Assembly: GCA_017540945.1 (NCBI GenBank)
Contig: JAFYAB010000050.1
Coordinates: 1 to 22,975, forward strand
DNA: 22,975 nucleotides
Source of the DNA: Oscillospiraceae bacterium
Lineage (GTDB): Bacteria; Bacillota_A; Clostridia; Oscillospirales; Oscillospiraceae
Direction: 5' to 3'
In this document: positions 7,352 through 14,198 of the stretch, piece after piece
Layout: every line of letters begins with the position of its first letter
Numbering within the stretch: the stretch's first letter is position 1
Notes under the pieces: model-generated
What the model was told of the DNA's origin: nothing
Databases searched by the model: none
The model's input: the letters and a program-made list of their open reading frames with translations, nothing else
Position numbers and translations under genes: made by a program

Positions 7352-7558
7352 TCACCAGGCGTTTTCAATTCGATCCGTGTTTTGCTCCATCCATACAAGC
7401 AGCTTATCCTTCGCCACCAGCAGGCGGGATGCAACGTGCAGGGTCGGGAAATCGGCTCTGTGCAGAAGCTGGTAGGCGCCGGCGCGAGAGATTCCCAGAT
7501 AGTCCTTCAGCTCTTTCACGCTGAGTACTCCGGGCAGATCATCATAGTTCTTGTACAT
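7352..7558 (-). CDS. excisionase-like helix-turn-helix DNA-binding protein
   Basis: A 68-residue protein with the compact winged-helix layout of excisionase-type HTH domains: LSVKELKDYLGISRAGAYQL, then a basic wing and VAKDKLLVWMEQN. Such proteins sit beside TnpV and recombinase genes in clostridial transposons and help direct excision or control transcription. A strong AAAGGAG precedes the ATG by a good distance. It ends 15 bases before tnpV and is probably co-transcribed with it. No integrase is present in the window, so its partner has been lost or lies elsewhere. Confidence 0.8.
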   Translation of the reverse strand: MYKNYDDLPGVLSVKELKDYLGISRAGAYQLLHRADFPTLHVASRLLVAKDKLLVWMEQNTDRIENAW

Positions 7559-7811
7559 TGTGCTTTCTCCTTTCGGTTTTCATGTATTGAGATAATTGTA
7601 ACTCTCGAATGTAGCATGGACTGGCAAGAACTATGCTTCTACCGGCAATTGATTTTGAGATGATTTTTTGTTGTGGCAGACCCGTTTCCAGACCCTTTAC
7701 GGAAAAAGACATTAAGGAATCAATAGATTCTACAGACTATATATTGTGGTTTACTCAGAAAATATTGACATTATTCCACAATATATGCCGCCAATGACAT
7801 TCCAGATCGTC
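7559..7811. other. non-coding stretch between transposon remnant and repeat array
   Basis: About 250 AT-rich bases. It contains the ribosome site and presumably the promoter of the - strand HTH gene, although I cannot pick clear -35/-10 boxes, and a spaced inverted repeat at 7739-7786. It probably includes one border of the transposon remnant, but no target-site duplication was recognised. Confidence 0.5.
7739..7786. repeat. 11-bp spaced inverted repeat, half-sites shared with 12621-12644
   Basis: ATATATTGTGG (7739-7749) and CCACAATATAT (7776-7786) are perfect reverse complements, 26 bases apart. Their cores ATATTGTG and CACAATAT are the same as the two arms of the palindrome in the ABC/Xre divergent promoter region. 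It may be a regulator site or a hairpin. Confidence 0.55.
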
Positions 7812-7840
7812 TTCGAATCCACCTTCCCCCACCAGAAAGA

Positions 7841-7973
7841 CGAGACATCCTTTTGGATGGCTCGTCTTTCTGCGCTTGGGCATTCCGGAAGGTGGATTCG
7901 AAAGGCGGCTCTTGGCGACAGTCCGGTGGACTGTCGCAACCGCCGTGGCTTTTCCGCAGAAAAGCGAATCCAC
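7841..7973. repeat. 133-bp direct repeat, copy 1
   Basis: Identical to 8013-8145 except for the dinucleotide in GGCATTCCGG versus GGCATCTCGG. It starts inside hairpin B and runs through hairpins C and D to CGAATCCAC. The period between copies is 172 bases. Confidence 0.95.
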
Positions 7974-8012
7974 TGTACCGGGACCGAGGCGTTCCGAGGG
8001 GGCGAATCTACG

Positions 8013-8145
8013 CGAGACATCCTTTTGGATGGCTCGTCTTTCTGCGCTTGGGCATCTCGGAAGGTGGATTCGAAAGGCGGCTCTTGGCGACAGTCCGGTG
8101 GACTGTCGCAACCGCCGTGGCTTTTCCGCAGAAAAGCGAATCCAC
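8013..8145. repeat. 133-bp direct repeat, copy 2
   Basis: Second copy, 172 bases downstream of the first, with two base differences. Its left flank (7974-8012) lacks the CTTCCCCCACCAGAAAGA block found before copy 1, so here hairpin B has lost most of its left arm. Confidence 0.95.
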
Positions 8146-8224
8146 CTTCCCCCACCAGAAAGACGAGACGCCGTTTGGTGTCTCGCGTTTCTGCGTTTGA
8201 GTATTTGTATTTTCAGGGTGAATA

Positions 8225-8256
8225 ATTGCAGAATCTCAGTTTTTTTGTTCTGCAAT
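8225..8256 (-). terminator. weak terminator-like hairpin at end of ABC operon
   Basis: ATTGCAGAA (8225-8233) and TTCTGCAAT (8248-8256) form a perfect 9-bp stem that overlaps the ATPase stop codon. On the - strand it is followed by TATTCACCC. The absence of a real T run makes it a weak candidate for ending the permease-ATPase transcript. Confidence 0.35.
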
Positions 8257-8942
8257 CAGCTTCGCCGGTCTATGGAAACGATTTCACCTTGGTGGATGCG
8301 AATAATCTCCTGGGCCTGAGCCGCTATATCCATGTCATGCGTGACCAGGATCAGAGTCTGACGCAGTTCGGATACTGTCTGCTTCAGCAGACGTAAGGTC
8401 TGCTGGCTTGTGTTAGGATCAAGGTTTCCTGTGGGCTCGTCCGCCAGAATAATAGCGGGTTTGGCCGCCAGAGCGCGGGCAATTGCCACGCGCTGCTGTT
8501 CACCGCCGGAAAGCTGCGACGGGTATTTCCGGAGCAGCGGTTCGATCTCCAACAACTCCAGCACGGTTTGCAAATGTACCTCATCCGCTTCCCTGCCGTC
8601 CAGGTGCAGCGGAATCCGGATATTTTCCCACACTGTGTGCTCCTGCAGCAGATTGTAGGCCTGAAACACAAAGCCGACCTTCCTGCGACGAAATCGGGCA
8701 AGTTCCCGGCGGGAAAGCTGAAACACCTCTTCTCCCTCGCACAAAACCTTGCCGGAGCTTGGGACGTCGAGTGCGCCGAGGATGTGAAGCAGCGTTGATT
8801 TTCCGCAGCCGCTTTTTCCAATGATCGCATAATACCTGCCTGGGAGGAAGCTGAGATTGACACCGCGAAGCGCTTCGACCGCTTGGGCTGTTCCGGGGTT
8901 ATAGGTTTTTCTCAGATCAATAGTCTGCAAAATCGGTTCCAT
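8256..8942 (-). CDS. ABC transporter ATP-binding protein (MacB/LolD type)
   Basis: A 228-residue ATPase of the group that powers FtsX-like permeases. Visible parts are Walker [10 protein letters not shown] (42-50), Q-loop Q94 in VFQAYNLL, signature [15 protein letters not shown] (144-158), Walker B IILADEP (164-170) followed by TGNLD, and the H-loop H202 in VTHDMD. Every catalytic residue is present. The ATG at 8942 was chosen because GAGGAG lies 9 bases upstream; an in-frame TTG at 8951 is less likely. That ribosome site overlaps the last codons of the permease gene, so the two are almost certainly translationally coupled and form one transporter. Substrate is unknown; families of this type export peptides, lipoproteins or antimicrobials, or sense and resist them. 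Confidence 0.93.
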   Translation of the reverse strand: MEPILQTIDLRKTYNPGTAQAVEALRGVNLSFLPGRYYAIIGKSGCGKSTLLHILGALDVPSSGKVLCEGEEVFQLSRRELARFRRRKVGFVFQAYNLLQEHTVWENIRIPLHLDGREADEVHLQTVLELLEIEPLLRKYPSQLSGGEQQRVAIARALAAKPAIILADEPTGNLDPNTSQQTLRLLKQTVSELRQTLILVTHDMDIAAQAQEIIRIHQGEIVSIDRRS

Positions 8943-8947
8943 TGTTC

Positions 8948-11900
8948 TCAACTCCTCATATTATCGATCACCTTTGTTCGCCCCAACCGGGAAATCGGGA
9001 TGCTTTGCAGCAAGGTATAGAAGAGAATAAAGCCGAGACATACCTGCGCATGCAGCGGCCAGGGGTAGGCGGCAAGATTTTCCTGAAGGGTGAACCAGGG
9101 CCTGCTGCTGAATAGGGCCGTCACGAGTTGGACCAGGCCCAGTAGCAGGTTCGCTCCGACGCAGCCCAGAAGCGCCAACCCAAAGGATTGCAGGAGCTGT
9201 CCCCGGAAGATTTGCCCGTTGGTCAGTCCAATCGCCTGGAGCAGGCCGAAGCGGAAGCGATCCTGCTCCGCGGCCATCCCCGCGGCGGCAAACAGCAGAG
9301 AAGACATGACCAAGGCCATTTCAATCCCCAGCAGCAGATACAATAACATTCTGCTCTGTGCCGGTACTTCCTCCGGCTCTTTGACGAGGCGATAGTTGGT
9401 CGGTTCCACGCCCAGCTTTTTCGCCAGGTCATAGGCGGCGCTGTCCATAATGACGGAATCCTCGGTATTGCGGCTGTAGATTGCGATGCGCGTCAGGCCA
9501 TAACAGTCCGGATAGAAGAGAGAGGCCATCCGAATGTGATATTTCGTCTGTGCGGCAGTCATGCGGGCATTGGCGTTGGGGTACAGCATGGAGATGGCCT
9601 GTTGTCCTGTAACGATTACAAACGGCGTGTTATCCTGAGACAGGGGCCAGAACGGCGGGTCCAGCGTGGAGAGAACGGCCTCCACCCGCATAGAGAAGTC
9701 CCGCTTCTCTTCCACCACCGTCTCGCCGACGATTTCCTGCGTGAAGCTCGTCAGTGCCAGCGTATCACCGGGCTGGAGGCACGGGTCCGCTTCGGTCACG
9801 TTCCGGTACTGCGCTCCGTAACGGAACGCCAGCAGATATCCTGCGCGTTCATCCAAGCGCCGCTCATTCAGCGCGGCGTAGTCCGCTTCCCGCCGAATCA
9901 GTTCCCCGTTATCCGTTTCATACCTGGGAATCAGAACGATGCAGCTCTCTCCCTTTTTGAGTGAGGCAATATTCAACGCTTTCTCCGGAAACCGGGTGCA
10001 AAACTCCTTGAGTGCTTCCTCCTTCAAACCCACGACGCGAACGGCCATGCCGGTATCCTCGTCGGAGAGTGGCCGGAAGAGCGCCTCCTCGCGTGCGTAA
10101 AGCGCCTGGATAATTGGGCTGGTCCGAAAAAGCTCGCTGCTGCTGAGCCAGACGTTCGGTGCCTCCCAGGTAACGTAAATATCCACGTTCTCCGTCAGCG
10201 TCGGGTATTCTTCCAGCGTGGTGCGCTGGGCCCGGAGGGTCATACCGTAGGGGACCACGATTTCATAGTCCGGCATCGCCGTGTCCGTAACCTTGCTGCG
10301 ATAGCTCGCGTAAGCATTATGGCAGAGGAAAATCGTCATAAGGCAGATCGCCCCAAGTAAAAGAGACATCGTGCCCTGCAGCACCGTCCGACCGCGGTTT
10401 GCGCGCATCTGGCGCAGGACGATGCGAGCATAGTTCTGCCGCCGCGGCTTCTTGGGTGCCTTCATTTTCAGAATATGACGGCTGAGATGTTCCCTTCCGG
10501 TCAGCGGGGTCCGGAGGACAGCGATCATAGGAATCATTGCGCTGAGCAGCATCGCTGCGCTGCATAGGGCCATCCCACCGAAAAGATGCTTCAGGTCTAC
10601 CACGTAAACGGATGACATTCGGACCGTCAGAACGAGGGCAAGAAGGAAGCCCACGCCGGTCCCCAAAATGCCCATGAGCACCAAAAGCACCAGAATTTCC
10701 TGCAAGAGCATTTTGAAGATTTGCCTGTCCGTTGCGCCGATGGCCATCAGCGTGGACAAGCGCATTCTCCGGCGGCGGAGCTGGACCCAGAACACCTGGA
10801 AGACCGAGCAAGCCGCAACGCCGATCAGAATCCCGCTGCAGAGCGTCCGCAGGGAGCCCTCCAGGCGGGGGAAGGAATACTGGTTCAGTCGCAGGGGGTG
10901 GTTGTTGTTGGCCTCCAGGTCCTCCAGCTTCAAGTGCTCCGGCTCAAGCGGCAGAAGCATGGAGGAGAACTCCTCCCATCGGAAGGAGGCCGTCGGGTCG
11001 CCGGAAATCAGCAGGCTCTCCTGAGTTTTCGGGTCGATCATATAGTAGCAGACAGGCCCGTATTGACGCAGCTCGCAGATTTTTACCTCGCCCGTCTCCG
11101 GGTCCAGGCCGGTGATGATTCCCTGCTGTTGTTCTCCGATCTTTTTTTCGTCGAAGCCCTCGACCTGAAAATACGGTTTCTGCACTGCAGAGAAAACGCG
11201 AAGCGTCTTTTCTGCGGTAGAGGCCCAGGAGGAATCAGGCGCATGGAGCAGCAGGATATCCTTGGGCTCCCAGGTGGGTGCGCCTTCGTAGTATTCCTCC
11301 TCCGCCCGACGCAGAGCGCGGAGCTGCGCCGCCGCTGCTTCGTGGGAAACGAAGCCGTCCGGCATCGTCAAACCGTGGACGTCCCAATGGTCGACGTATG
11401 GATCCAGGTATCCGACGACGGTGTAGGTCTTGTAGAGCAGCGCCTTGGAGGTCCAAAGCTCCTCCGTTACCTGCTCCCGGACTTCCTCCGAGAAGGCCCA
11501 GCCTTTATAGATGGTCTTGTCTCCTTCGCTCAGCACGTTGATCAAAAAACCTTCATAGGAAACCAGGCCGCCGGGAAGGGCGCGGATCGTGCTGACCTTG
11601 TACGTATCATCGTCGAAGGGGCTCGTCATTTTATTCGGATGCAGGATGATCGTCGCCCATGCAAAGAGCAGATCGTCTTCGTCTTCCGCAAGGACCTGCT
11701 CCAGATCAGACCCGGGGGGAAGCTGGTAGTCGTAGGTCGCCGAGGGCCGGGACGAGGTTCCCCAATACTCGTATTTAAACCGGACGGTGTTGGTCTCCGG
11801 GTCGTAGTTTTCCCGGACGTAGGACAGGAACGCCTCGTGGATCTGCTCCCAGGTCCTCGTGGGCTTTGCGTAGGGGTTGGTCTCGCCCTCCATCCATTCG

Positions 11901-12511
11901 TCCACGGTATGCGCGTCGTAGAGCCGATACAAACGCTTCAAAAACAGCTGACGTTGGAGGTCCCACAGCTCCCTTTTTGCGACGGTCTCCGGTTCGGTCT
12001 CCCCGGCGTGCAGGGAGTCGATCACGGCCTGCCGGCGGTTTGCCTCGTCGTCGACGGCCTGGGAGGTGCCGCTCATGTAGGTGTACTGATAGAGCACGTC
12101 GTATTCAGAACCGATGGGAGGCGCGTCATCCATCTTGCTCCGCACCAAAACGATCTCGTCCTCTCCCTGCGGCAGACGCCCTTCGGCCAGTTGAAGACAG
12201 CCGATGGACTGGACGGTTTCATCAATGGTGCCGATCAAATGTCCGCCGCTGATGGTCCCGACGATCTCTATCGCGCCGCAGTCAGCGTATGCAGCGCACT
12301 GTTCCTCTGCCGATTTTTCCGCGCCGTAATACAGGACCTGCCATTTTCCATGCAGCGTCCACCGCTGCAGATCAGCGTTTTCCGTGAAAGAGGAAAGCAG
12401 GATTGAGGAGAGCGTCAAAAACAAAAAAGACAGGAGGATGATACTGCCCAGGATAAAAGTATCTCTTTTTCGCCCCCACAACCCATGAATAACCATGCGA
12501 AATATGCTCAT
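8948..12511 (-). CDS. large FtsX-type ABC permease
   Basis: A 1187-residue permease, very large for its class. One span lies near residues 18-41 (TFILGSIILLSFLFLTLSSI). A soluble, presumably extracellular region of about 530 residues follows, then three spans at roughly 575-700 that form the first FtsX core. A span near 735-760 (LLLGAICLMTIFL) is followed by a second outer region of about 290 residues and three terminal spans (about 1050-1180). This is the duplicated FtsX layout, with a basic juxtamembrane segment after the first core. The tail LGRTKVIDNMRS is typical. Transcription probably starts at the consensus promoter 12544-12572. The ribosome site is an unusual run of eight G residues (12518-12525) six bases before the ATG, with another run of six A/T at the start. 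The substrate cannot be told from sequence. Confidence 0.88.
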   Translation of the reverse strand: MSIFRMVIHGLWGRKRDTFILGSIILLSFLFLTLSSILLSSFTENADLQRWTLHGKWQVLYYGAEKSAEEQCAAYADCGAIEIVGTISGGHLIGTIDETVQSIGCLQLAEGRLPQGEDEIVLVRSKMDDAPPIGSEYDVLYQYTYMSGTSQAVDDEANRRQAVIDSLHAGETEPETVAKRELWDLQRQLFLKRLYRLYDAHTVDEWMEGETNPYAKPTRTWEQIHEAFLSYVRENYDPETNTVRFKYEYWGTSSRPSATYDYQLPPGSDLEQVLAEDEDDLLFAWATIILHPNKMTSPFDDDTYKVSTIRALPGGLVSYEGFLINVLSEGDKTIYKGWAFSEEVREQVTEELWTSKALLYKTYTVVGYLDPYVDHWDVHGLTMPDGFVSHEAAAAQLRALRRAEEEYYEGAPTWEPKDILLLHAPDSSWASTAEKTLRVFSAVQKPYFQVEGFDEKKIGEQQQGIITGLDPETGEVKICELRQYGPVCYYMIDPKTQESLLISGDPTASFRWEEFSSMLLPLEPEHLKLEDLEANNNHPLRLNQYSFPRLEGSLRTLCSGILIGVAACSVFQVFWVQLRRRRMRLSTLMAIGATDRQIFKMLLQEILVLLVLMGILGTGVGFLLALVLTVRMSSVYVVDLKHLFGGMALCSAAMLLSAMIPMIAVLRTPLTGREHLSRHILKMKAPKKPRRQNYARIVLRQMRANRGRTVLQGTMSLLLGAICLMTIFLCHNAYASYRSKVTDTAMPDYEIVVPYGMTLRAQRTTLEEYPTLTENVDIYVTWEAPNVWLSSSELFRTSPIIQALYAREEALFRPLSDEDTGMAVRVVGLKEEALKEFCTRFPEKALNIASLKKGESCIVLIPRYETDNGELIRREADYAALNERRLDERAGYLLAFRYGAQYRNVTEADPCLQPGDTLALTSFTQEIVGETVVEEKRDFSMRVEAVLSTLDPPFWPLSQDNTPFVIVTGQQAISMLYPNANARMTAAQTKYHIRMASLFYPDCYGLTRIAIYSRNTEDSVIMDSAAYDLAKKLGVEPTNYRLVKEPEEVPAQSRMLLYLLLGIEMALVMSSLLFAAAGMAAEQDRFRFGLLQAIGLTNGQIFRGQLLQSFGLALLGCVGANLLLGLVQLVTALFSSRPWFTLQENLAAYPWPLHAQVCLGFILFYTLLQSIPISRLGRTKVIDNMRS

Positions 12512-12517
12512 TTTTTG

Positions 12518-12525
12518 CCCCCCCC
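12518..12525 (-). promoter_or_regulatory. G8 homopolymer serving as ribosome binding site
   Basis: On the coding strand GAAGGGGGGGGCAAAAA directly precedes the permease ATG. An eight-base G tract at the Shine-Dalgarno position could slip during replication and change spacing and translation rate. Whether it varies cannot be seen in one sequence. Confidence 0.5.
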
Positions 12526-12543
12526 TTCGTGTAAAGTAGAATT

Positions 12544-12572
12544 ATTATACAAAAGTGTTTTTCAGTTGTCAA
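12544..12572 (-). promoter_or_regulatory. consensus sigma-A promoter of the permease-ATPase operon
   Basis: Read on the - strand, TTGACA (12572-12567), a 17-base spacer and TATAAT (12549-12544) match the consensus at every position. The start codon is about 33 bases downstream of the -10 box. Such a strong promoter would need repression or fine control, which fits the divergent Xre-type gene. Confidence 0.8.
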
Positions 12573-12620
12573 TGAATAATGAGAAATCAGTTCTTGATGA
12601 CGTTGTATGTTCATTTTATC

Positions 12621-12644
12621 ATATTGTGAATATAAACACAATAT
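12621..12644. promoter_or_regulatory. palindromic operator candidate between divergent genes
   Basis: ATATTGTG (12621-12628) and CACAATAT (12637-12644) are perfect reverse complements with centre-to-centre distance 16. The site lies upstream of the permease -35 box and near the expected -35 position of the Xre-type gene, whose probable -10 (TATAAT) is at 12665-12670. It is a natural target for the 65-residue HTH protein, but this is inference. Confidence 0.5.
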
Positions 12645-12700
12645 ATATTTTTATAAAATCACCATATAATTGCAGTAGTTCAGCAATGGCGGTGATTTCG

Positions 12701-12898
12701 ATGTTCAACTACGGGCCGTTATGGAAGACGATGGCGGAGAAGGGCGTAACGCAGTATCAGCTGCTGAAGAGCGGCATTGACAACCGGACGCTGGACTCCT
12801 TGAAAAAGGGTCGGAACATCACCATGATCACGCTCAGTCGGCTGTGCCGGATTATGGACTGCACGCCGAATGAAATTGTTGAAATAGAACGCGAATGA
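12701..12898 (+). CDS. small Xre/Cro-type HTH transcriptional regulator
   Basis: A 65-residue single-domain DNA-binding protein of the Cro/C1 type common in Firmicutes. The MFNYGPLWKTMAEKGVTQYQ start, the recognition part GIDNRTLDSLKKGRNITM and the end LCRIMDCTPNEIVEIE match the family, in which the helix after the QLLKSG turn reads DNA. The ATG at 12701 is preferred over that at 12686: GGCGGTGA stands 5 bases before it, and family members begin with M-x-x-Y-x-PLW. It is divergent from the permease-ATPase operon, so it probably controls that operon and itself through the palindrome at 12621-12644. No ligand domain is present, so how it would sense a signal is unknown. Confidence 0.85.
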   Translation: MFNYGPLWKTMAEKGVTQYQLLKSGIDNRTLDSLKKGRNITMITLSRLCRIMDCTPNEIVEIERE

Positions 12899-12933
12899 CG
12901 GATCGCAGGGCAGACCCCGCATCCGTCATTTTC
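12895..12933 (+). terminator. intrinsic terminator of the Xre-type gene
   Basis: ATGACGGAT (12895-12903) pairs perfectly with ATCCGTCAT (12921-12929), with partial inner GC/GG pairing, and TTTTCC follows. The left arm includes the stop codon of the HTH gene. Confidence 0.75.
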
Positions 12934-13036
12934 CATTGCCTGCCGCCTCCCGCAGCAGCGCCTCCCGGCGACTGGTAACCGGCAGACGGTATGGGATACC
13001 CCTTGAAAAGAATCCTCGCATATCCTTCCATTACGC

Positions 13037-13064
13037 TTGATATATACGAAAATATGCGTATAAT
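13037..13064 (+). promoter_or_regulatory. sigma-A promoter of the PAS-CPBP gene
   Basis: TTGATA (13037-13042), a 16-base spacer and TATAAT (13059-13064) lie about 42 bases before the ATG. TATACG (13043-13048) and CGTATA (13057-13062) form an inverted repeat inside the promoter and could be an operator. Confidence 0.7.
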
Positions 13065-13105
13065 AAAAGATGAAGATAAATCACACAGAGAAGGGAGCAC
13101 CCCAT

Positions 13106-14134
13106 ATGGAACAGGTTCACGCTTTTTCGGAACGGGTCCTGCGGGATATGTACGACGCGGTCCTGGTGCTTGACAGCAAGGGCAACATCGTCTATGCGAA
13201 CGGCCCCGCCGCCCGGATGCTGGAGGTGGACGAGGGCTATCGGGAGACAGGCACGCGGTTCTCGCTGTTGAACGAGAATGGGTATAACGAGAGCTTTGAC
13301 GACGCCATCTTTGCCGCGCTGTACAACAAGGAGGAAACGACGGTCAAAAAGGTGCCCTATATGTCGCCCTCCGGAAAGAAATATGTCTTTATCCTGTCCA
13401 GCTCCTTTATGCGGGACACGGAGGGCTCATATCTCGTCATTACCCTGAGCGACGAGACCACAGCCGAGGAGATGACGCGGAAGGTCAGAGACTCCTCCAA
13501 TACCTTCACCACCTTCCTTTTTGCCTTCAGCATCTGGATTCTCATTTACGCGTTCTGGGAATTCCTGAACCGCCCGGTCCCGGCGGATTTCATGACCCAC
13601 GGCGTGGAGGTTTTGGGCATCATCATGCTGATCTTCATTCTGTGCCGCACCAGCTTCACCTGGCGGGATCTGGGCGTTACGACCCGCGAGCCCCGGAAGA
13701 CCCTCAAAACGGCGCTGATCGTCGCGGGCTGCGCCTTTCTCTTCCTGTTCGTACTCAAGCTGGTCTGCCGGATCGTCGATCCCAACTGCTTTGAGCCGAA
13801 GGCGCCCTTCCTGGACATCAAGCGCTTCGGCATGCGGCAGATCCAGTACATTTTTACCGCGGGGATCCAGGAATTCCTCGCCCGCAGCGTCATCCAGCGA
13901 AATCTCAAACGCATCACGGTGGGAAAGCACCCGGCGACGGTAGCAATTTTTCTCTCGTCCCTGATTTTTGCCGCCCTGCATATTCATTTTGGCTTCCTGT
14001 TCATGTTCGGCGCTGCGATCCTGGCCGGACTCGAGGGCATCCTGTATGAAAAGCAGCAGAACATCCTCGGGGTGTGGATCGTGCACTGGGTCTTCGGCGT
14101 CAGCGGAACCCTGCTGTGCCTGATCGATCATTGA
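13106..14134 (+). CDS. PAS domain fused to CPBP (CAAX protease-like) membrane domain
   Basis: A 342-residue fusion. Residues about 8-120 form a PAS sensor domain (VLRDMYDAVLVLDSKGNIVY, then ANGPAARMLEVDEG). Then come spans near 134-152 and 165-182, and further hydrophobic stretches to the end. The second half resembles the CPBP/Abi family of intramembrane proteases and bacteriocin-immunity proteins. Motif 1 is present as QEFLAR (255-260), motif 2 as FAALH (288-292), motif 3 as H327 in WIVHWVFGVSG. In the family, motif 1 is normally EExxxR and motif 3 HxxxN/D; here the first Glu is Gln255 and the usual Asn/Asp position is Gly331. Catalysis is therefore doubtful. The ATG at 13106 was chosen for AAGGGAG just upstream. 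The UvrA-like gene starts 64 bases after its stop, on the same strand. Confidence 0.82.
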   Translation: MEQVHAFSERVLRDMYDAVLVLDSKGNIVYANGPAARMLEVDEGYRETGTRFSLLNENGYNESFDDAIFAALYNKEETTVKKVPYMSPSGKKYVFILSSSFMRDTEGSYLVITLSDETTAEEMTRKVRDSSNTFTTFLFAFSIWILIYAFWEFLNRPVPADFMTHGVEVLGIIMLIFILCRTSFTWRDLGVTTREPRKTLKTALIVAGCAFLFLFVLKLVCRIVDPNCFEPKAPFLDIKRFGMRQIQYIFTAGIQEFLARSVIQRNLKRITVGKHPATVAIFLSSLIFAALHIHFGFLFMFGAAILAGLEGILYEKQQNILGVWIVHWVFGVSGTLLCLIDH

Positions 14135-14198
14135 CCCGGATGCTTTTCCGGCTGACTGAACGAGCTTCCGACCGAAAGCGGCATGAGGTTGACAGACA

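Larger units (their letters stand above)
7812..8192. repeat. mosaic array of folded, palindromic repeats
   Basis: About 380 bases made of repeated and inverted blocks. TTCGAATCCACCTTCC (7812-7827) pairs perfectly with GGAAGGTGGATTCGAA (7887-7902), enclosing hairpin B (AGAAAGACGAG 7834-7844 with CTCGTCTTTCT 7861-7871, plus CATCC/GGATG around TTTT). Then come hairpin C (GCGACAGTCC 7915-7924 with GGACTGTCGC 7928-7937, flanked by GGCGG/CCGCC) and hairpin D (GCTTTTC-CGCA-GAAAAGC, 7948-7965). CGAATCCAC (7965-7973) can also pair with GTGGATTCG (7892-7900), so two alternative folds exist. A 133-bp block recurs at 8013-8145. A third start at 8137-8192 repeats the outer arm and a varied hairpin B. Open frames on both strands here are by-products of the repeats, not genes. 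Confidence 0.85.

Noticed and set aside
7812..8192. CRISPR array
   Set aside because: Only two to three long (133-bp) copies with palindromes and no regular short repeats or unique spacers; no cas genes in the window.
7746..8319. Several overlapping open frames on both strands in the repeat region
   Set aside because: They repeat the same peptide blocks because the DNA is repeated, are open on both strands at once, and have no ribosome sites. They reflect a stop-poor palindromic repeat, not proteins.
10721..12406. 561-codon open frame on the + strand inside the permease gene
   Set aside because: The - strand frame encodes a convincing FtsX permease with membrane spans, a promoter and coupling to the ATPase. 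The + frame is its shadow.
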